This document shows positions 43,193 to 52,488 of a DNA stretch of 64,000 bases, in pieces. Location: contig NZ_HF536773.1 of the NCBI RefSeq assembly GCF_000312665.1, forward strand, positions 1,235,468 to 1,299,467. The letters run 5' to 3'. The notes beneath the pieces are model-generated. The model was not told the origin of the DNA. It made no database searches and saw only the letters and a program-made list of their open reading frames with translations. A program made the position numbers and the translations under genes. The stretch's first letter is position 1, and each line of letters opens with the position of its first letter. The DNA is from Rhizobium mesoamericanum STM3625. GTDB taxonomy: Bacteria > Pseudomonadota > Alphaproteobacteria > Rhizobiales > Rhizobiaceae.

Positions 43193-43636
43193 CTATCCCC
43201 GCGTTTCGTTCGGCCGGTCCCAGCCATCGTGCTCATCCGTGACCGATTGTGTGGAGCCCAGGCTCCTCGCGAGTGCAAGTAGCTTTCGACGAATGTTCGG
43301 ATCTTCGATCGCAATGAAGGCTCGCGTCAATGCCAAACCTTCCTTCGAGGCTATGAAATTTGCCACCTCGTCGGTGTCAGCACTCAAGCGCAAGCCGGCG
43401 GTCTGCGGTTTCTCGTCGTCGAAAAAGAAGCCAATCGGCACCCCGAGTACCTCTGCTATCCGCTGCAGCCGGCCCGCCCCGATGCGATTGACACCCTTTT
43501 CGTATTTCTGGAGTTGTTGGAACGTAATCCCCAAGGATTCCGAAAGGCTAACCTGGCTCAGGCCAAGCAGCTTTCGCCGCAACCTGACACGCTCGCCCAC
43601 ATAGGCATCAACAGCATTTGGAGTTTTGGCCTTCAT
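43193..43636 (-). CDS. XRE-family HTH regulator heading the YcaO/TfuA unit
   Basis: A protein of 147 residues. The lambda-repressor-like HTH lies in RVRLRRKLLGLSQVSLSESL and GITFQQLQKYEKGVNRI. A C-terminal part follows with FFFDDEKPQ and a helical end. It lies 3 bp before the large regulator gene, so it is probably the first gene of the operon. It is closely related to the XRE protein at 53786-54238 (same MxAKTPNAxDxYVGxRVRxRR start), indicating a duplicated regulator. Possible roles are autorepression and control of the RiPP-like genes. Confidence 0.92.
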   Translation of the reverse strand: MKAKTPNAVDAYVGERVRLRRKLLGLSQVSLSESLGITFQQLQKYEKGVNRIGAGRLQRIAEVLGVPIGFFFDDEKPQTAGLRLSADTDEVANFIASKEGLALTRAFIAIEDPNIRRKLLALARSLGSTQSVTDEHDGWDRPNETRG

Positions 43637-44115
43637 GGCATTCCCCGTTTTTCTCGTGCCAGACTAGCATTGTGCTGATATTGGTAAAAAATACAACCGA
43701 GAGTAAATTATTTCAAGGAGCTAATTGCTGTCTCGTACAGATTTTGCCGCCGCTCGTGAATTTGACCGCATCCGGCAATACAGCCAAGGCCGATGGGTTG
43801 AGGCGGCAATATTGCCCCATGCTGTACTGCCGACCCTGAGCAGTATATATCGTGACCGCTCCATTTATGGTAGTGTCACGTCGATTTCACAAGCCGACCC
43901 GATTTTTTATGATTATGTTCGAGGCACGGTTAAGTTGAAGCTTTGGCCGCCAATAGCTCATTTAAAGACTAACGGCGGCAGGACCTTTTCGCTGGACTGA
44001 GCGATAAGCGGGGCTGTCATTCGACAGCGTCTCAGTTGTCCCGAATAGGTACGCTGCTTAACCAACATCAGCATTCAACGCACATCAAGTGTGCCAAATC
44101 GACCGGAGAAGGGCC
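43637..44115. promoter_or_regulatory. AT-richer intergenic region upstream of the XRE-led operon
   Basis: This 479-bp stretch separates the XRE operon from a divergent small gene. It should contain the operon promoter; the first 100 bp are AT-rich (GGTAAAAAATACAACCG). A 91-codon open frame at 43725-44000 on the plus strand has no ribosome site, poor codon use and no recognisable similarity, so I do not call it a gene. Confidence 0.4.
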
Positions 44116-44313
44116 ATGGAATTACGTCCTATAATCATCAGCCACGCCGACAGGCTTTCCGCCTGCCGCGAAAAGATAGAAGAAGCCGTATATCTGATCA
44201 TCCAGGGAGAAAAGCTCGTCGGCTTCTCGTCGACCGAAATCGCCATGGCGATTGCGGACGTTGCTGACGACTACATTCTCGCGGCCTCGAGGAAGCGCGT
44301 GGCAACACACTGA
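44116..44313 (+). CDS. Small hypothetical protein, 65 residues
   Basis: The protein begins MELRPIIISHADRLSACREK and has a helical body (KIEEAVYLIIQGEKLVGFSS). It ends with a basic tail. A ribosome site GGAGAAGGG precedes the ATG at 44116. No family, signal or membrane segment recognised. Many rhizobial plasmids carry short proteins of this type, and its function is unknown. It is convergent with the membrane protein gene that follows. Confidence 0.6.
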   Translation: MELRPIIISHADRLSACREKIEEAVYLIIQGEKLVGFSSTEIAMAIADVADDYILAASRKRVATH

Positions 44314-44327
44314 GCCATGCGCTGTGA

Positions 44328-45089
44328 TCAAGCGCGCCCCATCTGTGATAGCGCAATCCGCAAAGGTTCGTCCGAGACGTAGATCAGGCCCCCGTATGGG
44401 TGCGCCATGTCGTTAATGATGAAGACCGCACCTCCGACAGACAGCGCGCAGACGATGATGATCGACAAGACAGTGCCATTGTGAGGTGACAAAAGGCCAA
44501 ACGTGAGAAAGATCACGATCAGCCAGAATGTCAGCACAACCAGGAAGGCGCTCGGAAGTCCTTCGTTTCCAGTCTCGAGGACCAGCCAATGCGCCTCAGC
44601 GATGCCGCTGCTGACTTCCAACGCGCGCTCCTTGAGGAGGCGCTGTACATCGTCCCTGGGCGCTAGCGCCCTCAAAAGCTTCTGCACAGGTTCGATGCCG
44701 AGATCACCTGCCATCCTCGTGCCAATGGGCTCGCCAGACATGCCTCCCCAGGTCAAGTCGATCCGGGACTTCACAAGATTGGCAAGCTTGGCGCGCGCGT
44801 CCGTCGTTTCGGGGCCATACTGCGCCATGACACGGTCTAGGAGAATGAGCCGGGCAGCTGACGTTCTCAGTTCAGTTTCCGCATCATCGAAAGTCGTCTT
44901 GGCCGACGCAACGAGAAAGCCGAGCGCAAGGGCAGAAAGTGTACCGACGACAGCGGTGGCAAGCTTGATGGCCTCCTTAGAGTCTGCGGACAGGTGATGA
45001 TCGGGCAGGCGTCGGCTAATCCGCGTGCCAAGCAGCGCCGAGCATGCCAAGAGCAGTGCGATGATGCATCCAGTTTCCAGAGCCGCCAT
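44328..45089 (-). CDS. Bestrophin-like membrane protein (DUF4239 type)
   Basis: A protein of 253 residues with four likely membrane helices: about residues 5-22, 40-62 (AIKLATAVVGTLSALALGFL), 183-203 (LPSAFLVVLTFWLIVIFLTF) and 208-230. A cytoplasmic helical domain sits between the two pairs (TFDDAETELRTSAARLILLD). This layout and the GFLVASAK motif match the DUF4239 family, sometimes called bestrophin-like. The family's transport or channel role is not established. Monocistronic as far as can be seen. Confidence 0.75.
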   Translation of the reverse strand: MAALETGCIIALLLACSALLGTRISRRLPDHHLSADSKEAIKLATAVVGTLSALALGFLVASAKTTFDDAETELRTSAARLILLDRVMAQYGPETTDARAKLANLVKSRIDLTWGGMSGEPIGTRMAGDLGIEPVQKLLRALAPRDDVQRLLKERALEVSSGIAEAHWLVLETGNEGLPSAFLVVLTFWLIVIFLTFGLLSPHNGTVLSIIIVCALSVGGAVFIINDMAHPYGGLIYVSDEPLRIALSQMGRA

Positions 45090-45272
45090 GATGAAGTTGC
45101 CCCTCCGGCGCCATCGAACTGAAAGGATTTGATCTCGTCAAGCGCGTTTGTTGCTCCTGGCTCGCGCTATCCGCGATTGCGAGCTTCACCGCTCTCTCGT
45201 GTCGCAGCCTATTACGCGTGGCATGCTTTTTTTGTGGAAGTCCGAGGGGGGCGCCATCGAACAGGTAGAGAT

Positions 45273-45304
45273 AGGGGCCTCTCCCTCGGAGAGGCGAGGC
45301 CCCT
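45273..45304. terminator. Strong hairpin between two convergently unrelated small genes
   Basis: AGGGGCCTC (45273-45281) and GAGGCCCCT (45296-45304) form a 9-bp stem, with an inner TCTCC/GGAGA stem. It lies 13 bp beyond the stop codon of the 96-residue protein gene on the minus strand and probably ends that transcript. No T-run is seen. Confidence 0.6.
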
Positions 45305-45317
45305 CTTCGCAATATAC

Positions 45318-45608
45318 TTACTGCTGTGTCGTACCGCCAGTCGATGGATTGGCCGGGGCAGTCTTTGCGGGCGCCGTAGGTGGCGCGACGGGCTTCGTCG
45401 GCTGAGATCCAGTCGTCGAAGCGGTCGGGTTCAGGTCGGTGCTCGGTCGGTTGAACCACTCCGTAATCGCAAACGCCGCCACGAGGATGACGGCGATCGC
45501 GGCAACCCATCCGATCCAGGTTCTCGAGCTGCGGTGCACTGGCGTCGTGCGCAGGTCCGGCTCTGTGCTGGAATTTCGGATGGGGTCATTGGGGTCGTAC
45601 GTCATGTC
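45318..45608 (-). CDS. Small single-pass membrane protein with Pro/Thr-rich tail, 96 residues
   Basis: The protein begins MTYDPNDPIRNSSTEPDLRT. One membrane helix (WIGWVAAIAVILVAAFAITEW) is at about residues 30-50, followed by a low-complexity Pro/Ala/Thr-rich tail (KPVAPPTAPAKTAPANPS). The ATG at 45608 has GAGGAGA upstream; a longer frame to 45680 is not supported. Probably anchored with the tail in the periplasm. Function unknown. Confidence 0.75.
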   Translation of the reverse strand, partial: DMTYDPNDPIRNSSTEPDLRTTPVHRSSRTWIGWVAAIAVILVAAFAITEWFNRPSTDLNPTASTTGSQPTKPVAPPTAPAKTAPANPSTGGTTQQ

Positions 45609-45735
45609 GTTTCTCCTCTCTGCAGAAAGAGAAATGTATTGTTCCGACGTTTGTTCCCGATCCGTCCCACTGCGTCTCAAGGCGGTCCAATTCGCCCCAG
45701 CTGTGATGAGAAAACCTTTCCGGCCCGCCGTCGGC

Positions 45736-46923
45736 TTACGTCGGCTGCGCGCCTAACGCGTAGAGGATGCCGCGAAGCTCTGCCAAACCGCGCAGCCGAC
45801 CGATCGCCGGATAACCAGGCGTCACGTTCTTGTTGAGATCATCCAGCATCCGATGACCATGGTCGGAGCGGAAAACGATGGTCTCGTTCGACCGGCGTCG
45901 GCTGTCTTCAGCGACAAGCTCCCTCAGCACCGCAACCATGTCGACGTCGCCCTCAAGGTGCGCGCTTTCGTGGAAGGTGCGGCCATCGCCCTCGCGCTTG
46001 GTTGCGCGCAGATGGGCAAAATGGATACGCGATGCGAAGCGACGGGCGATTGCGGGCAAGTCATTGTCGGCGCGTACGCCGAGGCTACCGGTGCAGTAGC
46101 ACATGCCGTTTGCCTCGGAGGGTACCGCTTCGAAAAGTGCCGCATAGTCGTTGGCCGTCGAAGCGATCCGCGGCAGACCAAAGAGCGAACGCGGTGGATC
46201 ATCCGGGTGCAACGTCAGTTTGACACCGCGGGCTTCGGCGGCCGGGGTTACGGCCTTTAGAAATTCGATCAGATGCTGGCGCAACTTGCCTGCATCGATG
46301 CCGGCATAGGCAGCAAGCCTTTCACGAAACTGCGGGATCGTCAGCGGTTCTGTCGTTGAACCCGGCAGGGCCGACGTTATGATCCGCGTGATCTCGGCAA
46401 TATCGGTTTCGCTCATTGCATCAAATACTTGGCGAGCACGCGTCAAGTCTTCACGGGAATATTGCTGCTCTGCGCCGACCCGGCGGAGCACAAAAAGATC
46501 AAAGGCGGCGAACTTCTCGTGATCGAAGCGCATTGCGGTGGCGCCCGTATCGATCACATGGTCAAGTTCCGTGCGCGTCCAGTCGACGACGGGCATAAAG
46601 TTGTAGCACACGATCGCAATCCCGCAGGCAGCAACAGCCTCAAGGCTGGCGATCCACGCCTCGATTTCTGCCTTCGCGCGTCCGCCATTGCGCTTGACCG
46701 CGTCGGGGATCGGGATGCTTTCGACGACCGACCAGGTGAGGCGCGAGCGCCCGGGCGGCGTCGTTTCGATCATCGCCTGACGTTCACGCACTTCAGCTTC
46801 AGTCCAGGCGCGACCAATCGGGACCTGGTGCAACGACGAAACAATATTCGTGGCACCGGTCTGGCGTACCTCGTCAAGCGTCACTGGCGCCTCTGGCCCA
46901 AACCATCTCCAACCTTGACGCAT
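45736..46923 (-). CDS. uxuA: Mannonate dehydratase UxuA
   Basis: An enzyme of 395 residues that dehydrates D-mannonate to 2-keto-3-deoxygluconate in hexuronate breakdown. The family start MRQGWRWFGPEAPVTLDEVR, IVSSLHQVPIGRAW, and the metal-binding segments LHPDDPP, NGMCYCTGSLG and HFAHLRA are all present. The C-terminal VFRSDHGHRMLDDL is the usual signature. It lies 42 bp after the gntR gene on the same strand, so the two form a regulated unit. D-mannonate or a uronate derivative may be brought in by the divergent importer. Confidence 0.96.
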   Translation of the reverse strand: MRQGWRWFGPEAPVTLDEVRQTGATNIVSSLHQVPIGRAWTEAEVRERQAMIETTPPGRSRLTWSVVESIPIPDAVKRNGGRAKAEIEAWIASLEAVAACGIAIVCYNFMPVVDWTRTELDHVIDTGATAMRFDHEKFAAFDLFVLRRVGAEQQYSREDLTRARQVFDAMSETDIAEITRIITSALPGSTTEPLTIPQFRERLAAYAGIDAGKLRQHLIEFLKAVTPAAEARGVKLTLHPDDPPRSLFGLPRIASTANDYAALFEAVPSEANGMCYCTGSLGVRADNDLPAIARRFASRIHFAHLRATKREGDGRTFHESAHLEGDVDMVAVLRELVAEDSRRRSNETIVFRSDHGHRMLDDLNKNVTPGYPAIGRLRGLAELRGILYALGAQPT

Positions 46924-46965
46924 GTATTCCTCCTTGGCCTTCTTTGGCGTTGTCCGCTGTTCAAC

Positions 46966-47703
46966 TCAGCAGAAATAATCGGGATATCGGGTGCGAAGTT
47001 CTGCCACATCGGGGATGACGGCACCGAGGTGGTGCATCATAGCCGCGCGCGCCGCCTCGACGTGATGACCCGCTATCGCGTCGCGAATGAGCTCATGTTC
47101 GTGCACAACATTGTCCATGCGGCCAAGAGCGGGCAGCGTCAGACGCCGGGCCCTGTCGATCTGCACCTTGACCGTCTTTAGAATTGTCCAGATGCCGGGA
47201 TAGCCTGCAATGCCAGCGATGGCCTCGTGGAAGGCCTCGTCCTCCTCGTGAAATGCGAATGTGTCGCCAAGGGCGGCAAGCGATCTCTGTCGCGCAATGA
47301 TGGATTCGAGGCGGGCAATATCGGCTGGCGTCGCGATCTCGGCAGCACGCTCCACCGTTGTGCCTTCCAGCGACTTGCGAACGACGACGGCCTCTGGGAT
47401 TGCGGAGACCGGAACACGCGACACGACCGTGCCGGATTGTGGGTAGATGTCAACGAGACCGCCCTCGGACAGGCGAAGCAACGCTTCGCGAACCGGCGTG
47501 CGGCTGACGTTGAACTCTTCTGCGATCCGCTTTTCCTGCAGCTGCATTCCTGGTGGCATCCGAAGAGCGAGAATATCCGCGTAGAGCCGATCAAAGATCG
47601 CGTCGGCTGTTGTCACCCGGCGAAGCTTCGCCGGTCTCTCGGCTCCCAAAGCCGCGGCCGCCGGAACGGGAACAACTGCTGCCTGCATAAGATGCCCTGA
47701 CAT
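46966..47703 (-). CDS. GntR-family regulator, FadR/FCD subgroup
   Basis: A regulator of 245 residues. The GntR winged helix is at about residues 30-95 (LQEKRIAEEFNVSRTPVREA, then LLRLSEGGLVDIYPQSGTVV). A helical FCD ligand domain follows, with metal-binding His residues in HEEDEAFHEAI and VVHEHELIRDAI. It is transcribed with uxuA and divergently from the ABC importer, so hexuronate or mannonate is the likely effector. A start at 47688 is also possible. Confidence 0.93.
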   Translation of the reverse strand: MSGHLMQAAVVPVPAAAALGAERPAKLRRVTTADAIFDRLYADILALRMPPGMQLQEKRIAEEFNVSRTPVREALLRLSEGGLVDIYPQSGTVVSRVPVSAIPEAVVVRKSLEGTTVERAAEIATPADIARLESIIARQRSLAALGDTFAFHEEDEAFHEAIAGIAGYPGIWTILKTVKVQIDRARRLTLPALGRMDNVVHEHELIRDAIAGHHVEAARAAMMHHLGAVIPDVAELRTRYPDYFC

Positions 47704-47717
47704 TGACTTGGTCCTGC

Positions 47718-47727
47718 ATACTAGTAT
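47718..47727. promoter_or_regulatory. Candidate GntR operator
   Basis: ATACTAGTAT is a perfect palindrome 15 bp upstream of the gntR start, in the intergenic region shared with the divergent importer. FadR-type regulators bind short dyads of this kind. Assigned by symmetry and position. Confidence 0.55.
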
Positions 47728-47895
47728 ATCAATTTATTCCGACTGCCAAGGCACCCCCGAGGAGAAGCGGTGTTTTCGGCAATTATTTCAGGAGGTTTCA
47801 GTCATTTAGAGACAGGTTCCGGTCTCCGTAGCGACCGGCCGAGGACGCCTAGCACCGCAATTCCAGCGGCGGATAACAAGAGGAGGAGAAATAGT

Positions 47896-49071
47896 ATGAA
47901 AGTTACCCGTAGAACATTTGTCGGGACCGCGACGGGCGCCGCCGTCGCCACCATGTTGCCGTTAAAGGTATTTGCTCAGGCGAAGAAACCGGCAAGCCCA
48001 GTCACAATCACGATCGCGGACGTCGCCGGCAACCTGGCGCTGACGCAGGGAATGTTTGAAGCCTACGCCGCGGAAAAGGCCGACTGGGTGTCCAGCTTTG
48101 CCTTCACCAAGGCACCTGCACCTGAGCTGCCCGGCAAGATCAAGGCGCAGCAGGCCGCCGGCAAAGTGGATATCGATCTCGTTCTGACAGGAACGGACGC
48201 CCTTTCGGCAGGCCTCGATCAAGCACTTTGGATTGATCTCGCGGCACACAAGGCGGAGCTTCCCAATCTCGAGCAGATCCTGCAGCCGCAGGCCTTCAAA
48301 ATGCAGGCACTTGCCAAGGATCAGGGCGTCGTCATCACCTATTATCCCTCCGGTCCGCTGCTTGAATATATGCCTGACAAGGTACCTACGCCGCCGAAAT
48401 CGGCACAGGAACTGCTTGACTGGGCCAAGGCCAATAAGAATCGCTTCATCTATGCGCGACCGGCTAATTCGGGTCCCGGCCGCACCTTCCTCATGGGGCT
48501 GCCCTATCTCCTTGGTGACAGTGACCCGCGCGATCCAGCCAAGGGCTGGGCAAAGACGTGGGACTACCTTGCCGCACTCGGCGAACACATCGAGTACTAT
48601 CCGACCGGAACCGGCCAGGTGATGAAAGAGCTTGGCGAGGGGACGCGTGATATCGTCGTCTCCACGACAGGCTGGGACATCAATCCGCGCGCACTCGGGA
48701 TCGTCCCGGCCGAGGCAAAGGTGCAGAAGCTCGATGGCTTCCATTGGGTGACCGATGCTCATTACGCCGTGATCCCGAAGGGAGTGTCGGACGAGAAGAT
48801 CGGCGTGCTGATCGACGTCCTCAACTACATCCTGCAGCCCAAGCAGCAGGCAATCGCCTATGACGCCGGCTATTTCTACCCTGGTCCGGCTGTCAAGGAC
48901 GTCACCCTCGAAATGGCGCCGCAGGAAAGCCAGGAGACGATCAAGGAATTCGGTCGGCCGGAATATGCCGATTGGATCGCCAATAATCCGCTGGAGGTTC
49001 CGCTGCAACCAAAGCAGCTGGTTGAAGCCTTCCGTCTGTGGGACGAAAAGATCGGCGCCAAGAAGGGCTGA
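47896..49071 (+). CDS. ABC transporter substrate-binding protein with Tat-like signal
   Basis: A periplasmic binding protein of 391 residues in the Pot/Fbp/thiamine-like group. The N-terminus KVTRRTFVGTATGAAVATML has a twin-arginine motif, suggesting export of a folded protein. Mature sequence starts after VFAQA. The family-typical end QLVEAFRLWDEKIG is seen. The ATG at 47896 has AGGAGGAG upstream. It heads an operon with an ATPase and two permeases. Proximity to uxuA suggests a uronate- or mannonate-related ligand, while the transporter class more often carries polyamines, metals or phosphonates. Confidence 0.9.
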   Translation: MKVTRRTFVGTATGAAVATMLPLKVFAQAKKPASPVTITIADVAGNLALTQGMFEAYAAEKADWVSSFAFTKAPAPELPGKIKAQQAAGKVDIDLVLTGTDALSAGLDQALWIDLAAHKAELPNLEQILQPQAFKMQALAKDQGVVITYYPSGPLLEYMPDKVPTPPKSAQELLDWAKANKNRFIYARPANSGPGRTFLMGLPYLLGDSDPRDPAKGWAKTWDYLAALGEHIEYYPTGTGQVMKELGEGTRDIVVSTTGWDINPRALGIVPAEAKVQKLDGFHWVTDAHYAVIPKGVSDEKIGVLIDVLNYILQPKQQAIAYDAGYFYPGPAVKDVTLEMAPQESQETIKEFGRPEYADWIANNPLEVPLQPKQLVEAFRLWDEKIGAKKG

Positions 49072-49128
49072 TCGAACGACATCAGCCGGCCCGCGATTTG
49101 CTCTCGGGCTGGCCACCTCATTCTGCAG

Positions 49129-50225
<1,097 letters not shown>

Positions 50226-50229
<4 letters not shown>

Positions 50230-51104
50230 GCGGACCGTCATTGCAAACACGTCTTGCCGCCCGAGGACTCGATGGCACGACACTGCTGCTGCTGCCTGGT
50301 CTGACATTCATGATGGCGCTGTTTGTCTACCCCTTTCTCTATGGGCTGGTCGATTCCCTCCTGCCGAAGGAGGGTTCGTGGTACGCCAACTATACGAAGT
50401 TCTTCAGCGATCCATTCCAGTACCAGACCATCACCGCAACGATGTGGCTAGCGCTGCCGGTTACGGTGATCAACCTTGCCTTCGCCGTCCCGGTCGCGCT
50501 GCGCGTACGCCTGATGCGCAGACAGCGGCTGCTGACCACCATTCTCGTCTTGCCAATCACTCTCGGCACGGTCTTCGTTGCCGACGGCCTGTTGACGTTT
50601 CTCGGGCCACGCGGTTGGTTCAACCATACACTGCTGATGCTTGGCTTACTCGAGGCGCCCGTCAAGCTGACCAACAATTACTGGGGCGTCTTTGCCTCGC
50701 TGTTGATCACTGGTTTTCCCTTCGCCTTCCTCTTGACGCTATCCTACGTGACCGGCATCGATCCGGCGATCGAGCAAGCGGCGGCGACCTTGGGTGCCGG
50801 CCCTCGCCAAAGGTTCTTCCGCGTCTTTCTGCCTCTACTCGTTCCGGGACTGGCCGTCACATTCTGTCTGGCCTTTGTGCAGGCCTTCGCAGTGTTCCCC
50901 TCTGCTGTCCTCCTCGGAGCACCTGCCGGCCCCACGCGCGTCATTTCGATCGCCGCCTATCAGGCAGCTTTCGAGCAATATGATCACTCGCTCGGTTCGG
51001 CCATCGCGCTCATTATGGGCGGCGTAGAGCTGGTAGTCGTGCTCGCCGTTCTGGCGACACGCTCACTCTTCTACCGCGGCCCGGCCGGCGGCACGAAAGG
51101 CTAG
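50226..51104 (+). CDS. ABC transporter permease, PotB type
   Basis: An inner-membrane permease of 292 residues with six hydrophobic segments, the first being LLLLPGLTFMMALFVYPFLYG. The EAA loop reads DPAIEQAAATLGAGPRQRFFRV, typical of the PotB/FbpB/CysT-like class. The ATG overlaps the ATPase stop (ATGA) and the stop is 2 bp before the next permease. Confidence 0.92.
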
Positions 51105-51106
51105 AC

Positions 51107-51949
51107 ATGATCCGAGATCAGGGCTTCACTTCGAAGATCTGGCGTTTCGCCATCTGGGCGCTCGCCACTCTCTTTGTCCTCAATCTGCTTGCCGTCATCG
51201 CCGCCGTCATCGTCAACTCGTTTGCGACGCGCTGGCTCGGCACATGGTTGCCGGCTGGGTGGACAACACGCTGGTATTTCAGTGCCTGGAAGGAATTCCA
51301 GCTATCCAGTGTCGTCCTCATCACGTTTGAGATCGTATTTACCGTCGTCATTATCTCGGGAATTCTCGGCGTCACGACAGCCTATGCGCTGGCACGCCGC
51401 AACTTTCCCGGCAAGCGCCTAGTTATCCTGCTGTTTCTGTTGCCGTTATTGATCCCGCCGTTGACCTACGGCATTCCGCTGGCAACCGTCCTTTACCAGC
51501 TCGGTCTCGGCGGGACGTTCTGGGGCGTCGTCCTGATCAACATCGTGCCGTCCCTACCATTTGTCGTGCTCGTAATGATCCCCTTCATCGAACAAATCGA
51601 CCCGCGTATCGAAGCGGCCGCACGCGTGTTCGGCGCCGGAACGACGAACCTGTTTCTGCGTATCTTGCTGCCGCTGCTTCTACCGGGGATGCTGGCCGCA
51701 CTGCTCCTCGTGCTGGTGCGCACCATCGCAATGTTTGAACTGACCTTCCTGATTGCCGGCCCCACCACACAAACGTTGGTCGTGTCCCTCTATTACGCCG
51801 TCTTTGCGTCAGGCGTGCGTGCGGGTCAGTCGATCGATGCGATGGCCGTGGTCTATATGGTCACGACCTTGTTCTGGCTGGTTCTCGCTTTGCAGTTCGT
51901 AAACCCGACCCAGATCGTCGCAAGGGCAAAACAGCAAAGCACTCACTAG
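51107..51949 (+). CDS. ABC transporter permease, PotC type
   Basis: An inner-membrane permease of 280 residues. The first helix is FAIWALATLFVLNLLAVIAAVI; the EAA loop is DPRIEAAARVFGAGTTNLFLRI. It completes the importer of binding protein, ATPase and two permeases. A strong hairpin follows the stop codon. Confidence 0.92.
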   Translation: MIRDQGFTSKIWRFAIWALATLFVLNLLAVIAAVIVNSFATRWLGTWLPAGWTTRWYFSAWKEFQLSSVVLITFEIVFTVVIISGILGVTTAYALARRNFPGKRLVILLFLLPLLIPPLTYGIPLATVLYQLGLGGTFWGVVLINIVPSLPFVVLVMIPFIEQIDPRIEAAARVFGAGTTNLFLRILLPLLLPGMLAALLLVLVRTIAMFELTFLIAGPTTQTLVVSLYYAVFASGVRAGQSIDAMAVVYMVTTLFWLVLALQFVNPTQIVARAKQQSTH

Positions 51950-51966
51950 TTCTCGTCGGGAAGAGA

Positions 51967-51986
51967 CCGCCTCTGAAAAGAGGCGG
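51967..51986. terminator. Bidirectional terminator after the importer operon
   Basis: CCGCCTCT-GAAA-AGAGGCGG is a perfect 8-bp stem with a stable GAAA loop, followed by CCATTTCG. It lies between the importer operon (plus strand) and the convergent lipoprotein gene (minus strand) and can end both. Confidence 0.8.
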
Positions 51987-51999
51987 CCATTTCGCGCTG

Positions 52000-52251
52000 T
52001 CAGCAGCGCGCCTCATACCTGCGGCCATATCGATCGCGGTAGACACAATAGCCACGACGTTCCGTCGAGCGTCCAATCAGGGCGCCTGCGACGCCGCCTG
52101 CCACAGCCCCAACGGCTGCTCCTCCCCAGCTGTGGCTGACCGCACCACCAATGACGGCACCGGTACCCGCACCTATCGCCGTTCCCTGTTCGGTGGCTGT
52201 GCAGGACGCCAATGCACCCACAAATGCGCCGACTAGAATGATTTTTCTCAT
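52000..52251 (-). CDS. Glycine-zipper lipoprotein, 83 residues
   Basis: A small outer-membrane-type lipoprotein with a signal peptide (MRKIILVGAFVGALASC) ending in a lipobox LASC. A glycine-zipper region follows (GTAIGAGTGAVIGGAVSHSW, then AVGAVAGGVAGALIG), resembling YMGG/osmotically inducible lipoproteins. The C-terminus is rich in Tyr/Arg (RDRYGRRYEARC). Probably an envelope-stress or barrier protein. A possible extracytoplasmic-sigma-factor promoter lies upstream (52292-52317). Confidence 0.8.
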   Translation of the reverse strand: MRKIILVGAFVGALASCTATEQGTAIGAGTGAVIGGAVSHSWGGAAVGAVAGGVAGALIGRSTERRGYCVYRDRYGRRYEARC

Positions 52252-52291
52252 CTGGCACTCCTATCATTATGTCTTTGGTTTACAAGCCTAA

Positions 52292-52317
52292 AACTAAGTC
52301 CGCCGTTGTAAGGTTCC
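52292..52317 (-). promoter_or_regulatory. Possible RpoE2/EcfG-type stress promoter of the lipoprotein gene
   Basis: On the minus strand GGAAC (52313-52317) is followed after 18 nt by GTT (52292-52294), close to the GGAAC-N18/19-TT rule for the general stress sigma factor of rhizobia. The predicted start lies about 35 bp upstream of the lipoprotein ATG. Confidence 0.45.
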
Positions 52318-52488
52318 ACCGGACTTAAGTCCGACATGCCCGCTCCCCAGCCTCTTCAGTTTGGTCGGACACGACGGCACAAGACAATCATTTGTTGTCC
52401 AGAGATTTCCTCAGCGCTTGAATCACTCTGTTCATGACGCATGCTCGAGGGCTATATCGGACGACGCCAAAACTGGAATGGACCCGCC

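Noticed and set aside
43725..44000. A 91-codon frame between the XRE operon and a small gene
   Set aside because: No ribosome site, non-standard codon use for this replicon and no recognisable similarity.
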